Source of the DNA: JAIPIY01 sp964489785
GTDB lineage: Bacteria; Patescibacteriota; Minisyncoccia; Phycocordibacterales; UBA1006
Reading direction: 5' to 3'
DNA length: 64,000 nt
Assembly (NCBI GenBank): GCA_964489785.1
Contig: CAZAZY010000001.1
Span: 1-64,000, forward strand
The notes below the pieces were generated by a model, which had not been told where the DNA came from, ran no database searches, and saw only the letters and a list, made by a program, of their open reading frames with translations. This document shows positions 1 through 8,205 of this stretch, one piece after another. The translations under genes were made by a program, and so were the position numbers. Position 1 is the stretch's first letter; every line of letters starts with the position of its first letter.

Positions 1-2830
1 AACCTGCGTTGACTACGTCTGCACCATTTTCAATGGTGAGGCGGACGTAGGCGGACGTGCCAGTTGATTGGAATATTGTTGTTGTAGTTGGACGAGGGGT
101 AACAGGATTAGGTGTTGGAAACGGTGTCGAAACCAAAGGTGTTGTACGGAATGATAATGTAGCACCTTCGATTCTTCCTGCAGAATTCTGTGCAACAATT
201 CGGTAATAATAGGTAGTATTAGCAACCAAATTTATAATCGGTGCATTGTGCGTTATTGTTGTGTTTTGATTTTGAGACATCATAGGTGTAACAAAACCAA
301 GACCTTGTGTTGGCCCGTATTCAAACCAAATACTTGCAAGAGACCCTTGTGTTGTAGATGATCCAGTAATTGTTGCAGAGTTTGTACTAATTCCACCTGG
401 ATATAATGTTGTTACCTGAGGAAGTGATGCATTTGGCGTAACCTGATATTGCATATCGGTAACGAATGAATAGGTTGATCCACAATCTTCTCCCGCGTCA
501 TTTGAACCACAAGCTTTATAGTAATACACTCGATTAGATTCTAAACCACTAAGAGATCTACTGAAATCTCCTGTGGTTGACTGAGACCCAGAAACATTCA
601 ATGTTCGATTAAGATTGCTTTGGCTGGTTCCCCATTCAAACCATCGTGTAACAGAATCACCACCAGTGTTATTTACGTACCCTTCTAATGTTGCGCTCGT
701 ATAAGAAACATCTGTTGCAGGATACGTACTGATTGTTGGCTCATCATCTTCATCCTCATCTGCTGAATTTGTCGAAAATGAAACCGTGTTACCACAATCT
801 AACCCCGCACTGTTTGAAGCACAAGCTTTGTAATAATATGTTTCATCATCTTGAAGACCATTTGCTGTTCTTGAAAACTGTCCTGTGTATGACTGAGATC
901 CAGAAACAGACAATGTATTATTAAGATTGCTTTGGTTGGTTCCCCATTCAAACCATCGTGTAACAGTTTGGTTACCTGTGTTATCAATATTACCTTCAAA
1001 TGTTGCCCAATCTTCACCGATGTTTGATGGGTAATAGGTAGACACCACAGGAAGAGAAACTTGGGGTTGCCCCTGATTTGTAGAGAATGGAATAATTGAA
1101 CCACAAATCTGCCCCACATTGTTCGAAGCACATGCTCGGTAATAATACGTCACCNNNNNNNNNNNNNNNNNNNNNNNNNNNNNNNNNNNNNNNNNNNNNN
1201 NNNNNNNNNNNNNNNNNNNNNNNNNNNNNNNNNNNNNNNNNNNNNNNNNNNNNNTTCCCACTGATGGATTGTTTGTTGTTACTTGGGGTGGTAGTTGGGT
1301 TGGGGGTTGATTTATCTGTGCAGAAAAAGGAATTACCGATCCACAGTTTTGTCCCACAGAGTTAGACCCACAAGCCTTGTAATAATACGTCACTCCTGAT
1401 TGTAATCCAGACAATGATGCACTGAAATCTCCGGCTTGATTTGTTGTGCCTGGAACATTTAGCACTGTTGTAGGATTAGGAGTGGTTCCCCATGCAAACC
1501 ATCGTGTAACATTTCCTGAAACTGGTGATTGCAATGTTCCTGACAATACTGCATTCGTTTGTGAAACTGAAGAAGGTTGATTTGTTGTAACAGTTGGTGA
1601 TTGAACTTGTGGCACCTGATTCATTTGCGTTGAGAAGGGTAAAATATTACCACAAATCTGCCCCACATTGTTCGAAGCACATGCTCGGTAATAATACGTC
1701 ACCCCTGATTGTAATCCAGAGATTTGTGAAGTGAACTGTCCTGGTTGGTTTTGTGTTCCAAAGATTGAAACTATTGTTCCCAAAGAAGTTGTCTGCCCCC
1801 ATTCAAACCATCGTGTAGAAGTTGATGATCCAGAAGATACTAATGTTCCTGATAGTGTTGCATTAGTTGTTCCCACTGATGGATTGTTTGTTGTTACTTG
1901 GGGTGGTAGTTGGGTTGGGGGTTGCACAGGTGGTTGCTGAGTTGTCTGAGTCATAAAAGAAACCCACGCTCCACAAGCTTGCACGCCCTGATTCGAAGCA
2001 CACGCTCGATATGAATAACTAACACCCGGTGAAAGATTCTGTTTTGTATACTGGAATGCATTTGATGGATTATTTCCTTGGTTTGTTCCACCAAAAGAAT
2101 TACCTTGAAATTCAAACCATGAATTTACCGATCCAACAGTTCCTGAAATAGAATAATTTCCAGAAAAACCTGCTGTGTTTTGTGTCACGAAACTAGGTGT
2201 GTTTGTTGTTACGTTTGGTGCAGAATAATTTGTTGGTGGTGGAGGCGGCGGAGGTGTAGTTGTTTGACCCACCTTGAATCTCACAGTCATTGAACCTTGT
2301 GTTCCAATAACTCCATATCCAGGATTTACTGTCCCAATCGAAAAACCATTAGAACTGAAAACATCGGCCCCATTTGGTGGATAAGTATAATTCTCAAAAG
2401 TATCAAAAAGTTTTACCGTATTTGAACCACCCATAAAATTAAGTGTTTGGGCTTGAGAAAGGTTTACTGTAGCAGTTCCTGTTGCAGTAGAGCCATTTGA
2501 AGACAAGATGCTTGCCTGCAATACATGTGTCGTGTTTGACCCAGAATTCTGAGGAGTTAATCGAAGTCGTACATTCTGAGCAGGACTGGTTCCTGTATTT
2601 TCAAAATAAATAACTGCAACGACCTCATCGCCAGGATTAGCATTTATAGACCCATAATAATTATATGAGTTTGGATCTTGTGTATAGTTTGAAACTTCTA
2701 ATACAGGATAAGCCCCACCCTGAAAAGAAACAAATGCTTCTGAGATTGCTGGTAAAAAACCAAAAACACTCATTGCAAAAATTCCAACGACTGATATTTT
2801 TTTTACTTGTGATAAAATTTTTGTAAACAT
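1..2830 (-). CDS. Secreted protein with tandem Fn3-like repeats (partial, contains gap)
   Basis: Start ATG is at 2830; the frame stays open to the left edge, so the C-terminus lies outside the window. Residues 1-33 form a signal peptide (KKISVVGIFAMSVFGFLP then AISEAF). Next come about 150 residues resembling a DUF11-like beta domain, a proline run (TTTPPPPPPPT), then at least seven repeats of about 103 residues. Each repeat carries a W/F-E-W/Y-G motif and a closing YYYRACASN...G..CG motif, so most have a Cys pair that could form a disulfide. This resembles fibronectin type III domains of surface proteins. The likely role is cell-surface structure or adhesion (inference). A 100-N gap at 1155-1254 interrupts it, but frame is kept on both sides. 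No ORF caller would list it because both edge and gap break it. Confidence 0.85.
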   Translation of the reverse strand, partial: MFTKILSQVKKISVVGIFAMSVFGFLPAISEAFVSFQGGAYPVLEVSNYTQDPNSYNYYGSINANPGDEVVAVIYFENTGTSPAQNVRLRLTPQNSGSNTTHVLQASILSSNGSTATGTATVNLSQAQTLNFMGGSNTVKLFDTFENYTYPPNGADVFSSNGFSIGTVNPGYGVIGTQGSMTVRFKVGQTTTPPPPPPPTNYSAPNVTTNTPSFVTQNTAGFSGNYSISGTVGSVNSWFEFQGNSFGGTNQGNNPSNAFQYTKQNLSPGVSYSYRACASNQGVQACGAWVSFMTQTTQQPPVQPPTQLPPQVTTNNPSVGTTNATLSGTLVSSGSSTSTRWFEWGQTTSLGTIVSIFGTQNQPGQFTSQISGLQSGVTYYYRACASNNVGQICGNILPFSTQMNQVPQVQSPTVTTNQPSSVSQTNAVLSGTLQSPVSGNVTRWFAWGTTPNPTTVLNVPGTTNQAGDFSASLSGLQSGVTYYYKACGSNSVGQNCGSVIPFSAQINQPPTQLPPQVTTNNPSVGXXXXXXXXXXXXXXXXXXXXXXXXXXXXXXXXXXVTYYYRACASNNVGQICGSIIPFSTNQGQPQVSLPVVSTYYPSNIGEDWATFEGNIDNTGNQTVTRWFEWGTNQSNLNNTLSVSGSQSYTGQFSRTANGLQDDETYYYKACASNSAGLDCGNTVSFSTNSADEDEDDEPTISTYPATDVSYTSATLEGYVNNTGGDSVTRWFEWGTSQSNLNRTLNVSGSQSTTGDFSRSLSGLESNRVYYYKACGSNDAGEDCGSTYSFVTDMQYQVTPNASLPQVTTLYPGGISTNSATITGSSTTQGSLASIWFEYGPTQGLGFVTPMMSQNQNTTITHNAPIINLVANTTYYYRIVAQNSAGRIEGATLSFRTTPLVSTPFPTPNPVTPRPTTTTIFQSTGTSAYVRLTIENGADVVNAG
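1100..1924. repeat. Near-identical Fn3 repeat copies that broke the assembly
   Basis: The 55 bases left of the gap (1100-1154) match 1649-1703, and the 55 bases right of it (1255-1309) match 1870-1924. The repeat motif otherwise recurs every 305-320 bases (near 205, 525, 830, 1140, 1385, 1690, 2005). Confidence 0.85.
1155..1254. other. Assembly gap (100 N) inside a repeat
   Basis: Exactly 100 N, a placeholder. By alignment with the copy at 1649-1924 the missing sequence should be about 166 bases. That restores both the repeat spacing (245 to 311) and the reading frame. Confidence 0.9.
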
Positions 2831-2904
2831 ATTGATAACGTAATAATAATTTTTAATAACAACAAATTTGAAATCTGAATCGAAAATTCAGAACTCAAAA
2901 ATGT

Positions 2905-2930
2905 GGGGGAATCTTTTTATCGACTCCCCC
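2905..2930 (-). terminator. Terminator of the collagen-like gene
   Basis: Stem GGGGGA (2905-2910) with TCCCCC (2925-2930), followed on the minus strand by a T-rich tail (ACATTTTTGAG). It lies 10 bases past the stop of the 2940-4211 gene. Confidence 0.7.
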
Positions 2931-2939
2931 TCGTTCTAC

Positions 2940-4211
2940 TTACCATGTGACATAGTCCAACAATTCTCCCTTGTAGGTTACAATCAAAGTTCGATCAAAT
3001 CTGATACGCATCATTCCATCAGATGGGATTTGAATACTTACCAATCTTTGACCCTGCACCTGAATGACTCCATTATTATGGAGAATGGTAAAACCCTGGG
3101 TTTCAAGATTTCTGAACCTGCGCTCGTATTCAGCGAGCTTGGCAGAATCTACAAAGCCCGTTGGTCCACGAGGACCAGTTTCACCTCGTTCCCCACGATC
3201 ACCTTTGTCACCCTTGGATCCAGTGTCGCCTTTGGGACCTTGGATACCCTGAGGACCAGGCGATCCATCTTTACCTGGAGCACCATCGCGACCAGGTAAT
3301 CCCTGAGGACCAATCGGACCCTGAACACCATCCTTACCATCACGGCCTGGGGCACCAGTTTCACCTCGTTCCCCACGATCACCTTTGTCACCCTTGGATC
3401 CAGTGTCGCCTTTGGGACCTTGGATACCCTGAACACCATCCTTACCATCACGGCCGTCTTTTCCATCGCGCCCATCTTTACCTTTTTCACCCATGGGTGG
3501 ATTAGGTACATCATAGGCATCTTCTGGAATTTTTAGGTCTGGGGTTTTTGGCTCGCGGGCCACATAGGGAACCTCCTTGCTTTGACCAGACATCATTTTG
3601 CCCGTGGGAACATCTTGATATCCAGATTTCAAAGGATTATCCTTGTCAAAGAGTGGACTATTCATTCCCACTGGCGAACCATTTGCCAATAATAAAATAA
3701 TCTTACCTTTGTACACCAAAACTTTTTCACCACGAAGGTCACTAAGTTTGGTCTTCTTGGGTTTTGAGAAATTATCATACACCCAAACAAAAATACCTGG
3801 GTTTTGACGAATAAGGCTTTCATTAATGACAATTTCTCGAGAATCCTCGAGAATTTTCCTGGCTTCAATGATATCCCACATACTTTCGCGTGTAGTATAT
3901 ATATTGAAACCAACATCACCTCGATAGCCATAATAAAAAATTTGCCCTAAAAAAAGACAAATCACATCTCCAATGTTTGAAACACTGGCAGTACCAGCAA
4001 TAGAATCTTGAAATGTAGATGGACTCATCTTGCGATATTCTGGACGAACCAATTTTCGATCGCCAGAAAATACACCATTTATCCAACCCCAGCGATTCTC
4101 TGCTGAATATGTGAACCCGGATTCCTCTGGGTTATATTTTTGGGCCCAACCTTCAAACGAAGGCAGAACCCCCAGTATGCACACAGCACACATGACAAAG
4201 AACTGTTTCAT
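2940..4211 (-). CDS. Secreted collagen-like (Gly-X-Y) protein
   Basis: 423 residues. A signal peptide ends near residue 23 (FEGWAQ). An N-terminal domain of about 210 residues is unknown to me. Residues about 235-350 are an uninterrupted run of Gly-X-Y triplets (GKDGRDGKDG, GPKGDTGSKGDKGDRG, GPIGPQGLPG), rich in charged K/D/E triplets as in bacterial collagens. A final 70-residue domain follows and may act as trimerisation or surface-attachment module. Family knowledge: such repeats form triple helices. It sits beside the other secreted proteins at 1-5.5 kb. Base composition is visibly GC-richer than neighbouring housekeeping genes, and the GWAQ signal-peptide end is like those of Bacteroidota, suggesting transfer (inference). 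Confidence 0.85.
   Translation of the reverse strand: MKQFFVMCAVCILGVLPSFEGWAQKYNPEESGFTYSAENRWGWINGVFSGDRKLVRPEYRKMSPSTFQDSIAGTASVSNIGDVICLFLGQIFYYGYRGDVGFNIYTTRESMWDIIEARKILEDSREIVINESLIRQNPGIFVWVYDNFSKPKKTKLSDLRGEKVLVYKGKIILLLANGSPVGMNSPLFDKDNPLKSGYQDVPTGKMMSGQSKEVPYVAREPKTPDLKIPEDAYDVPNPPMGEKGKDGRDGKDGRDGKDGVQGIQGPKGDTGSKGDKGDRGERGETGAPGRDGKDGVQGPIGPQGLPGRDGAPGKDGSPGPQGIQGPKGDTGSKGDKGDRGERGETGPRGPTGFVDSAKLAEYERRFRNLETQGFTILHNNGVIQVQGQRLVSIQIPSDGMMRIRFDRTLIVTYKGELLDYVTW
3174..3431. repeat. 180-base direct repeat in the collagen region
   Basis: About 78 bases at 3174-3251 recur identically at 3354-3431, exactly 180 bases (20 Gly-X-Y triplets) apart, indicating recent internal duplication. 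Confidence 0.85.
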
Positions 4212-4268
4212 TGTGTAAGGTTTAAAGGTTCGTATTTCTGAATGAAAACCACACGGTCTCTAAATATA

Positions 4269-4297
4269 AGCTTAGCATAGTTTTACTTTTTTGTCAA
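4269..4297 (-). promoter_or_regulatory. Promoter of the collagen-like gene
   Basis: On the minus strand: TTGACA, 17 bases, TAAGCT, with an extended -10 (TGC before the hexamer). It gives a leader of about 50 bases. Confidence 0.7.
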
Positions 4298-4363
4298 CAT
4301 GTTGCTTTATCCCTTTCTCTACTTTTTTAAAACTTCTTTTCTATGAAAAATCTTAAAAAAATA

Positions 4364-4393
4364 GAGGAGGTTCGCAAGTTTGCAAACCTCCTC
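4364..4393 (-). terminator. Terminator of the 4400-5548 gene
   Basis: Stem GAGGAGGTT / AACCTCCTC with an inner GCAA/TTGC pair, followed on the minus strand by TATTTTTTT. Confidence 0.8.
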
Positions 4394-4399
4394 ATTTAA

Positions 4400-5548
4400 T
4401 TACCAACCATTACCACCACGTGTTGGTCGACCACCTTGAATAGGTGAGACAACCGGGGCTGGTTGATATCCAGGTTGAACTTGTCTCCCGGGCCGATAAT
4501 TGGGTGGAAAGTATCCAGGAACACCACCGCCACCAAAATTCAGTGACAGACCGGCATTCACGTTTGTGACACCACCCATTCCATGAGCACAGTATCCAGG
4601 ATTACAACCGCAAGCAGTTCCACCTCCACCCTGAACATAGACAACGCGACTTCCATCACCATCATGATGAGTGTATTCGTTATTACTACGTTCTTGCTTT
4701 TGGTCATCACAACAGCGTGACTTTTCCACCAGAGCATCCATAGCCTTGTCTTGGTTCCGAATATTACTTTCCCCTTGTTTTACACGCAGGTACTCGTCAT
4801 TCATTCTTGCCAAGTCTCGGTCACGCACACTCAGGTACTGCTCCACCTCGTCATAGTGACTCCTGACGATCTTCTTTCGAACACCGTCACAATCGTCACC
4901 ATAACAGTCTGAAGATGATCTCGAGGATGAACTCGCATGCGAGCTTGAACTCTGTTGATCATTCTGGCGAACCTGTTGATTACCAACAGGCACTGGAGCT
5001 GGCTGAGGCCTGGTGTCGATTTCCACCTGCTGAGGTGCAGGAGTAGGATTATCAGCTGTAGAATAACCACTGAGATCTTGTGTCGGATCAGCAATCCAAT
5101 CACTGGGTTCAATCACAGGGTTAATACATTGACATCCAGCAAGAACTTTACCCGATGGTTCGTGTACTAACAGCTGTTCACCAGAGCGAAGACCTCGGGT
5201 ATTACCCATCTTGGTCATCTTACCCCTTACCTGACCCCATAACCGATACTGATGGGCCATCATGGCTTTGGTTGGTTCCTTGCACACCGAAGCGTTCAAG
5301 ACATCCATCCAATTCTGTCCTGGAACAGCGCGCTCCACAACATCTCTGATGACCGGCTCGAGGTCTTTAAAATCTACCCCAAGTGTATAACCCGGAGGAT
5401 TAACACCAGCCGTCAATGCGTTAATAACATCAACGGTTGCGTGAGATTTCCCCTCTGGAAATTTGCAGATGGGATCAACTTTTTGGGCAAAGCCCTGGAG
5501 TGTTGTCATAATGGCAACCACCGTGATGGAAAAGAACTTGGTTTTCAT
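4400..5548 (-). CDS. Secreted protein of unknown function, Ser- and Cys-rich
   Basis: 382 residues, not recognised. A signal peptide ends around residue 21 (TTLQGFAQ). Residues 22-150 look like a compact domain with several Cys (CKFPEGK, VCKEP, GCQCINP). The middle is low complexity (a serine run SSSSHASSSSRSSS). A Cys cluster follows (SDCYGDDCDG, SRCCDDQ, TACGCNPGYC), and the C-terminus is Gly/Pro-rich. It could be a surface-exposed, disulfide-bonded protein (inference). Signal-peptide style and GC-richer codons match the adjacent collagen-like gene and the gene at 43482, suggesting a common foreign origin. It has its own promoter and a leader of about 115 bases with a long hairpin. Confidence 0.75.
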   Translation of the reverse strand: MKTKFFSITVVAIMTTLQGFAQKVDPICKFPEGKSHATVDVINALTAGVNPPGYTLGVDFKDLEPVIRDVVERAVPGQNWMDVLNASVCKEPTKAMMAHQYRLWGQVRGKMTKMGNTRGLRSGEQLLVHEPSGKVLAGCQCINPVIEPSDWIADPTQDLSGYSTADNPTPAPQQVEIDTRPQPAPVPVGNQQVRQNDQQSSSSHASSSSRSSSDCYGDDCDGVRKKIVRSHYDEVEQYLSVRDRDLARMNDEYLRVKQGESNIRNQDKAMDALVEKSRCCDDQKQERSNNEYTHHDGDGSRVVYVQGGGGTACGCNPGYCAHGMGGVTNVNAGLSLNFGGGGVPGYFPPNYRPGRQVQPGYQPAPVVSPIQGGRPTRGGNGW

Positions 5549-5574
5549 GGTATCTGGATTTAAGTGAAACTTGG

Positions 5575-5633
5575 TTTGAATTGATTATTTTTTTATACAA
5601 TTTTTATTGCGCTAAAAAAATAATCAATTCAAA
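5575..5633. repeat. Perfect 21-bp AT-rich inverted repeat
   Basis: Arms 5575-5595 and 5613-5633 are exact reverse complements around a 17-base loop. It lies in the transcribed leader of the minus-strand gene, upstream of the divergent pilus ATPase gene. It could be an RNA hairpin or an operator; no T-run supports a terminator. Confidence 0.8.
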
Positions 5634-5668
5634 AAAGTAACTCCTCAATCCAAAGACCTTCATATACA

Positions 5669-5697
5669 AGTCTAGCATATAAATAACAATATGTCAA
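5669..5697 (-). promoter_or_regulatory. Promoter of the 4400-5548 gene
   Basis: On the minus strand: TTGACA, 17 bases, TAGACT preceded by TGC (extended -10). Confidence 0.75.
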
Positions 5698-5790
5698 TAC
5701 CCCATAGGTAGGTATTTTATTGGTTTTTTGGTACAATACAACGGTATAACTATTCCCTCTTCATAGTATTTTCTTTTTTTACACTTATTT

Positions 5791-7983
5791 ATGTCATCAA
5801 CATTTCAAGAAGACGATCAAATAAAAACCCTCGAAGAGCTTCGCCGCAAAGAAGAAGAATCTTTGGTGCAGATGTTGGCATCAAAAAACAACATGGCGTA
5901 TGTGGATTTGACTGGAATGAGTATTGATAACGATGCTCTTATTCTTGTTTCCGAAGAAGAAGCTCGCGCATGTGAAATTGCACCATTTAAAATTGTCGGC
6001 AAGGAATTACAAATCGCTGTACGCTCACCTCATGCGCAAAAAGTAAAAGATAAAATTGCAGAACTAGAGAAAAAAGAATACCAAATTACCACCCATCTTG
6101 CATCATGGAAAAGCCTTGAAAAAGCTTGGTCTAGATACAAAGACATAAACCAAACAACTGCAACCCGAGGTGGATTCGTTGATATTTCTTCAGAAACTTT
6201 GGAAAAAATTGCTTCCCGGGTAAAAACCAACAATGATATTAAAAAACTGATTGACGAAGCCATTGAAACTGATCCAGGACATATCGTTTCTCGAGTTCTT
6301 GAAATTACTCTTGCAGGAGGTATCTCTACAGGATCATCAGATATTCACCTAGAAGCCCAGGAAGAGCACGCCCTCATCAGATTGCGCCAGGATGGTGTAT
6401 TACAAGATGTTGCCATTATTTCTACAGAAATCTATAACAAGATTACGTCTCGATTGAAGTTGCTTTCTCAAATGAAATTAACCACAACTGCCGGAGCACA
6501 AGATGGACGTTTTACTATTGAATACCAAGGAACAGAAATTGAAATTCGTAATTCTATTATTCCTAGTTCATATGGAGAAGGTTTTGTTATGCGTATTTTG
6601 GATCCAAAAGGTTTAACTCGCGGGTTTAATGAATTAGGTATCGAACCAAAACTACTTTCTATTTTAGATAAAGAAATCAGAAAACCAAACGGATTACTGT
6701 TGACCACTGGCCCAACAGGTTCTGGTAAAACAACCACCCTATATTCATTCTTGAAAGAATTATATTCTCCTGAAATTAAAATATTAACTATCGAAGACCC
6801 TATTGAATACCATCTTCCAGGTATTACCCAAACACAAACCAACCATGAAAAAGGGTATGATTTTTTGGCGGGTCTTCGTGCTGCATTGCGACAAGACCCC
6901 GATATTGTGATGGTCGGTGAAATTCGAGATGCAGAAACTACAAAGATTGCTATCAATGCGTCTCTGACTGGACACTTTGTGATTTCTACATTGCACACAA
7001 ACAATGCTGCGGGTGCTATTCCTCGTCTTTTGGATCTTGGTGCCAGCGCGCAGGTATTAGGGTCTGCCCTATCTGTTGTCATGGCGCAACGTTTGATTCG
7101 TCGTGTATGTAAAGATTGCAAAAAAGAAGAACCCCCTACCCCCGAAGAAGAAATGTTGATTGATAATCTTATCGCTGGTATTCAGTCAAAAAATATTGAT
7201 ATGGAAAAAGAATACGGGTTGGTATACAAAAAAGGCGAAACAAAAATTGTACGCGCTGTTGGATGTGAAAAATGTAACAACACGGGATACAAAGGTCGTG
7301 TCGGTTTATATGAAGCAATTCTTATGGATAAAAAGATGGAAGAGTTATTGTATGTACGACCCAGCGAACGTGAAGTTATGAAAACTGCACAATCACAAGG
7401 TTTGTTTAATATGCAAGAAGACGGATTATTAAAAATCCTTCGAGGAGAAACAACCTTCGAAGAAGTTGGCAGTGCTGTTGATATGGAAGAATGGTTTGAT
7501 CTTAATCAAGGTGGCGTTCCAAAAGAAACACCCACACAACAACCAGAAACAATTTCACAACCAATCGTTACTGAAAAAAAAACCGAACCAAAAATACCTA
7601 ACCCTACTGGAATTAACTTTAATCCAACAGAAAAACCCTTGCGTGACCAAGAGTTATCATTGTTAGTTGATTATCTACAAACATTAGAACAAGATTACAC
7701 ACAACGCCCAGAAGAATCATTAGCACGAAAAATACAAACAGCAAGAAATACTATTTTAGAAATTGTAAAAAATCGCTTTACAGACAACGAAGATAATACT
7801 CTTCATGAACAAGAAAAATTAAAGAATGAAATTCACACCATTGTAGAAGAACTTCAAAACTTAGAGAAAACTTCTCTTGATGTGGGGTCGTTACCTACGA
7901 CAGTAAATCAATTAACTACAATACGAGGCATCGTAGAAAAAATTCGGCAACAAAAAACCCCGAGTACACAAATCTCTCAATAA
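5791..7983 (+). CDS. pilB: Type IV pilus assembly / type II secretion ATPase (PilB/GspE family)
   Basis: 730 residues. The N-terminal MshEN-like domain (about 1-130) precedes the ATPase core. Walker A is TGPTGSGKTTTLYSF, the Asp box follows in LTIEDPIEYH, Walker B is DPDIVMVGEIRD, and the His box is STLHTNNAAGAI. A zinc-binding tetracysteine (CKDCKK ... CEKCNNTGYKGR) is present, typical of PilB/GspE and not of PilT. It should hydrolyse ATP at the inner membrane to drive pilus extension. No other pilus genes lie in the window. Unusual: about 150 residues follow the normal family end, beginning with a Pro/Thr-rich linker (GVPKETPTQQPE) and then a helical, charged domain I do not recognise. Confidence 0.92.
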   Translation: MSSTFQEDDQIKTLEELRRKEEESLVQMLASKNNMAYVDLTGMSIDNDALILVSEEEARACEIAPFKIVGKELQIAVRSPHAQKVKDKIAELEKKEYQITTHLASWKSLEKAWSRYKDINQTTATRGGFVDISSETLEKIASRVKTNNDIKKLIDEAIETDPGHIVSRVLEITLAGGISTGSSDIHLEAQEEHALIRLRQDGVLQDVAIISTEIYNKITSRLKLLSQMKLTTTAGAQDGRFTIEYQGTEIEIRNSIIPSSYGEGFVMRILDPKGLTRGFNELGIEPKLLSILDKEIRKPNGLLLTTGPTGSGKTTTLYSFLKELYSPEIKILTIEDPIEYHLPGITQTQTNHEKGYDFLAGLRAALRQDPDIVMVGEIRDAETTKIAINASLTGHFVISTLHTNNAAGAIPRLLDLGASAQVLGSALSVVMAQRLIRRVCKDCKKEEPPTPEEEMLIDNLIAGIQSKNIDMEKEYGLVYKKGETKIVRAVGCEKCNNTGYKGRVGLYEAILMDKKMEELLYVRPSEREVMKTAQSQGLFNMQEDGLLKILRGETTFEEVGSAVDMEEWFDLNQGGVPKETPTQQPETISQPIVTEKKTEPKIPNPTGINFNPTEKPLRDQELSLLVDYLQTLEQDYTQRPEESLARKIQTARNTILEIVKNRFTDNEDNTLHEQEKLKNEIHTIVEELQNLEKTSLDVGSLPTTVNQLTTIRGIVEKIRQQKTPSTQISQ

Positions 7984-7999
7984 TCCTTTTAATAAAACT

Positions 8000-8170
8000 T
8001 ACCAAAAGTTCCATACCTTACCAAGGATGGTCCTCGCTAACTGAATAAACAGGTAGCCAAGACGTCCTTCTTAAAGCATCAATAAGACCATGCGGTCCGA
8101 TTACTGAGAGATTTATAAACTCGGGGATGTGCTATAATCCAAAAGCGCTCTTATTCAATTATTCAAGTAC
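8000..8170 (-). ncRNA. Candidate structured small RNA upstream of ruvB
   Basis: This 170-base stretch has no ORF but is preceded on the minus strand by a strong promoter (8177-8205). The transcript would contain an imperfect hairpin of about 48 bases with symmetric internal loops (pairs AAGGA/TCCTT, GTC/GAC, GCTA/TAGC, CTG/CAG), a tetraloop hairpin GACC-GCAT-GGTC, and a further small stem. I could not match it to SRP RNA, 6S RNA, tmRNA or RNase P RNA by eye. No clear terminator was found, so the 3' end is a guess. Confidence 0.4.
8130..8138 (+). promoter_or_regulatory. Extended -10 promoter upstream of ruvB
   Basis: TGCTATAAT is a perfect extended -10, with no good -35. It would give ruvB a leader of about 55 bases. 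Confidence 0.55.
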
Positions 8171-8176
8171 CTAGAG

Positions 8177-8205
8177 AGTTTAGCATAATTAAAAATATAT
8201 GTCAA
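8177..8205 (-). promoter_or_regulatory. Minus-strand promoter overlapping the ruvB start codon
   Basis: Minus strand: TTGACA (8205-8200), 17 bases, TAAACT (8182-8177), with TGC before the -10. The -35 box includes the ruvB start codon. The architecture is the same as the promoters at 4269 and 5669, and it points into a gene-free region. Confidence 0.6.

Noticed and set aside
3064..3505. Open frames on both strands across the collagen region
   Set aside because: Shadows of the Gly-X-Y coding repeat (periodic CC-rich codons); the collagen frame has signal peptide, promoter and terminator.
8000..8170. SRP RNA, 6S RNA, tmRNA or RNase P RNA
   Set aside because: None of the diagnostic sequences (GGAAGG-type SRP loop, tmRNA T-arm, RNase P core) could be found by eye; kept only as an unclassified candidate.
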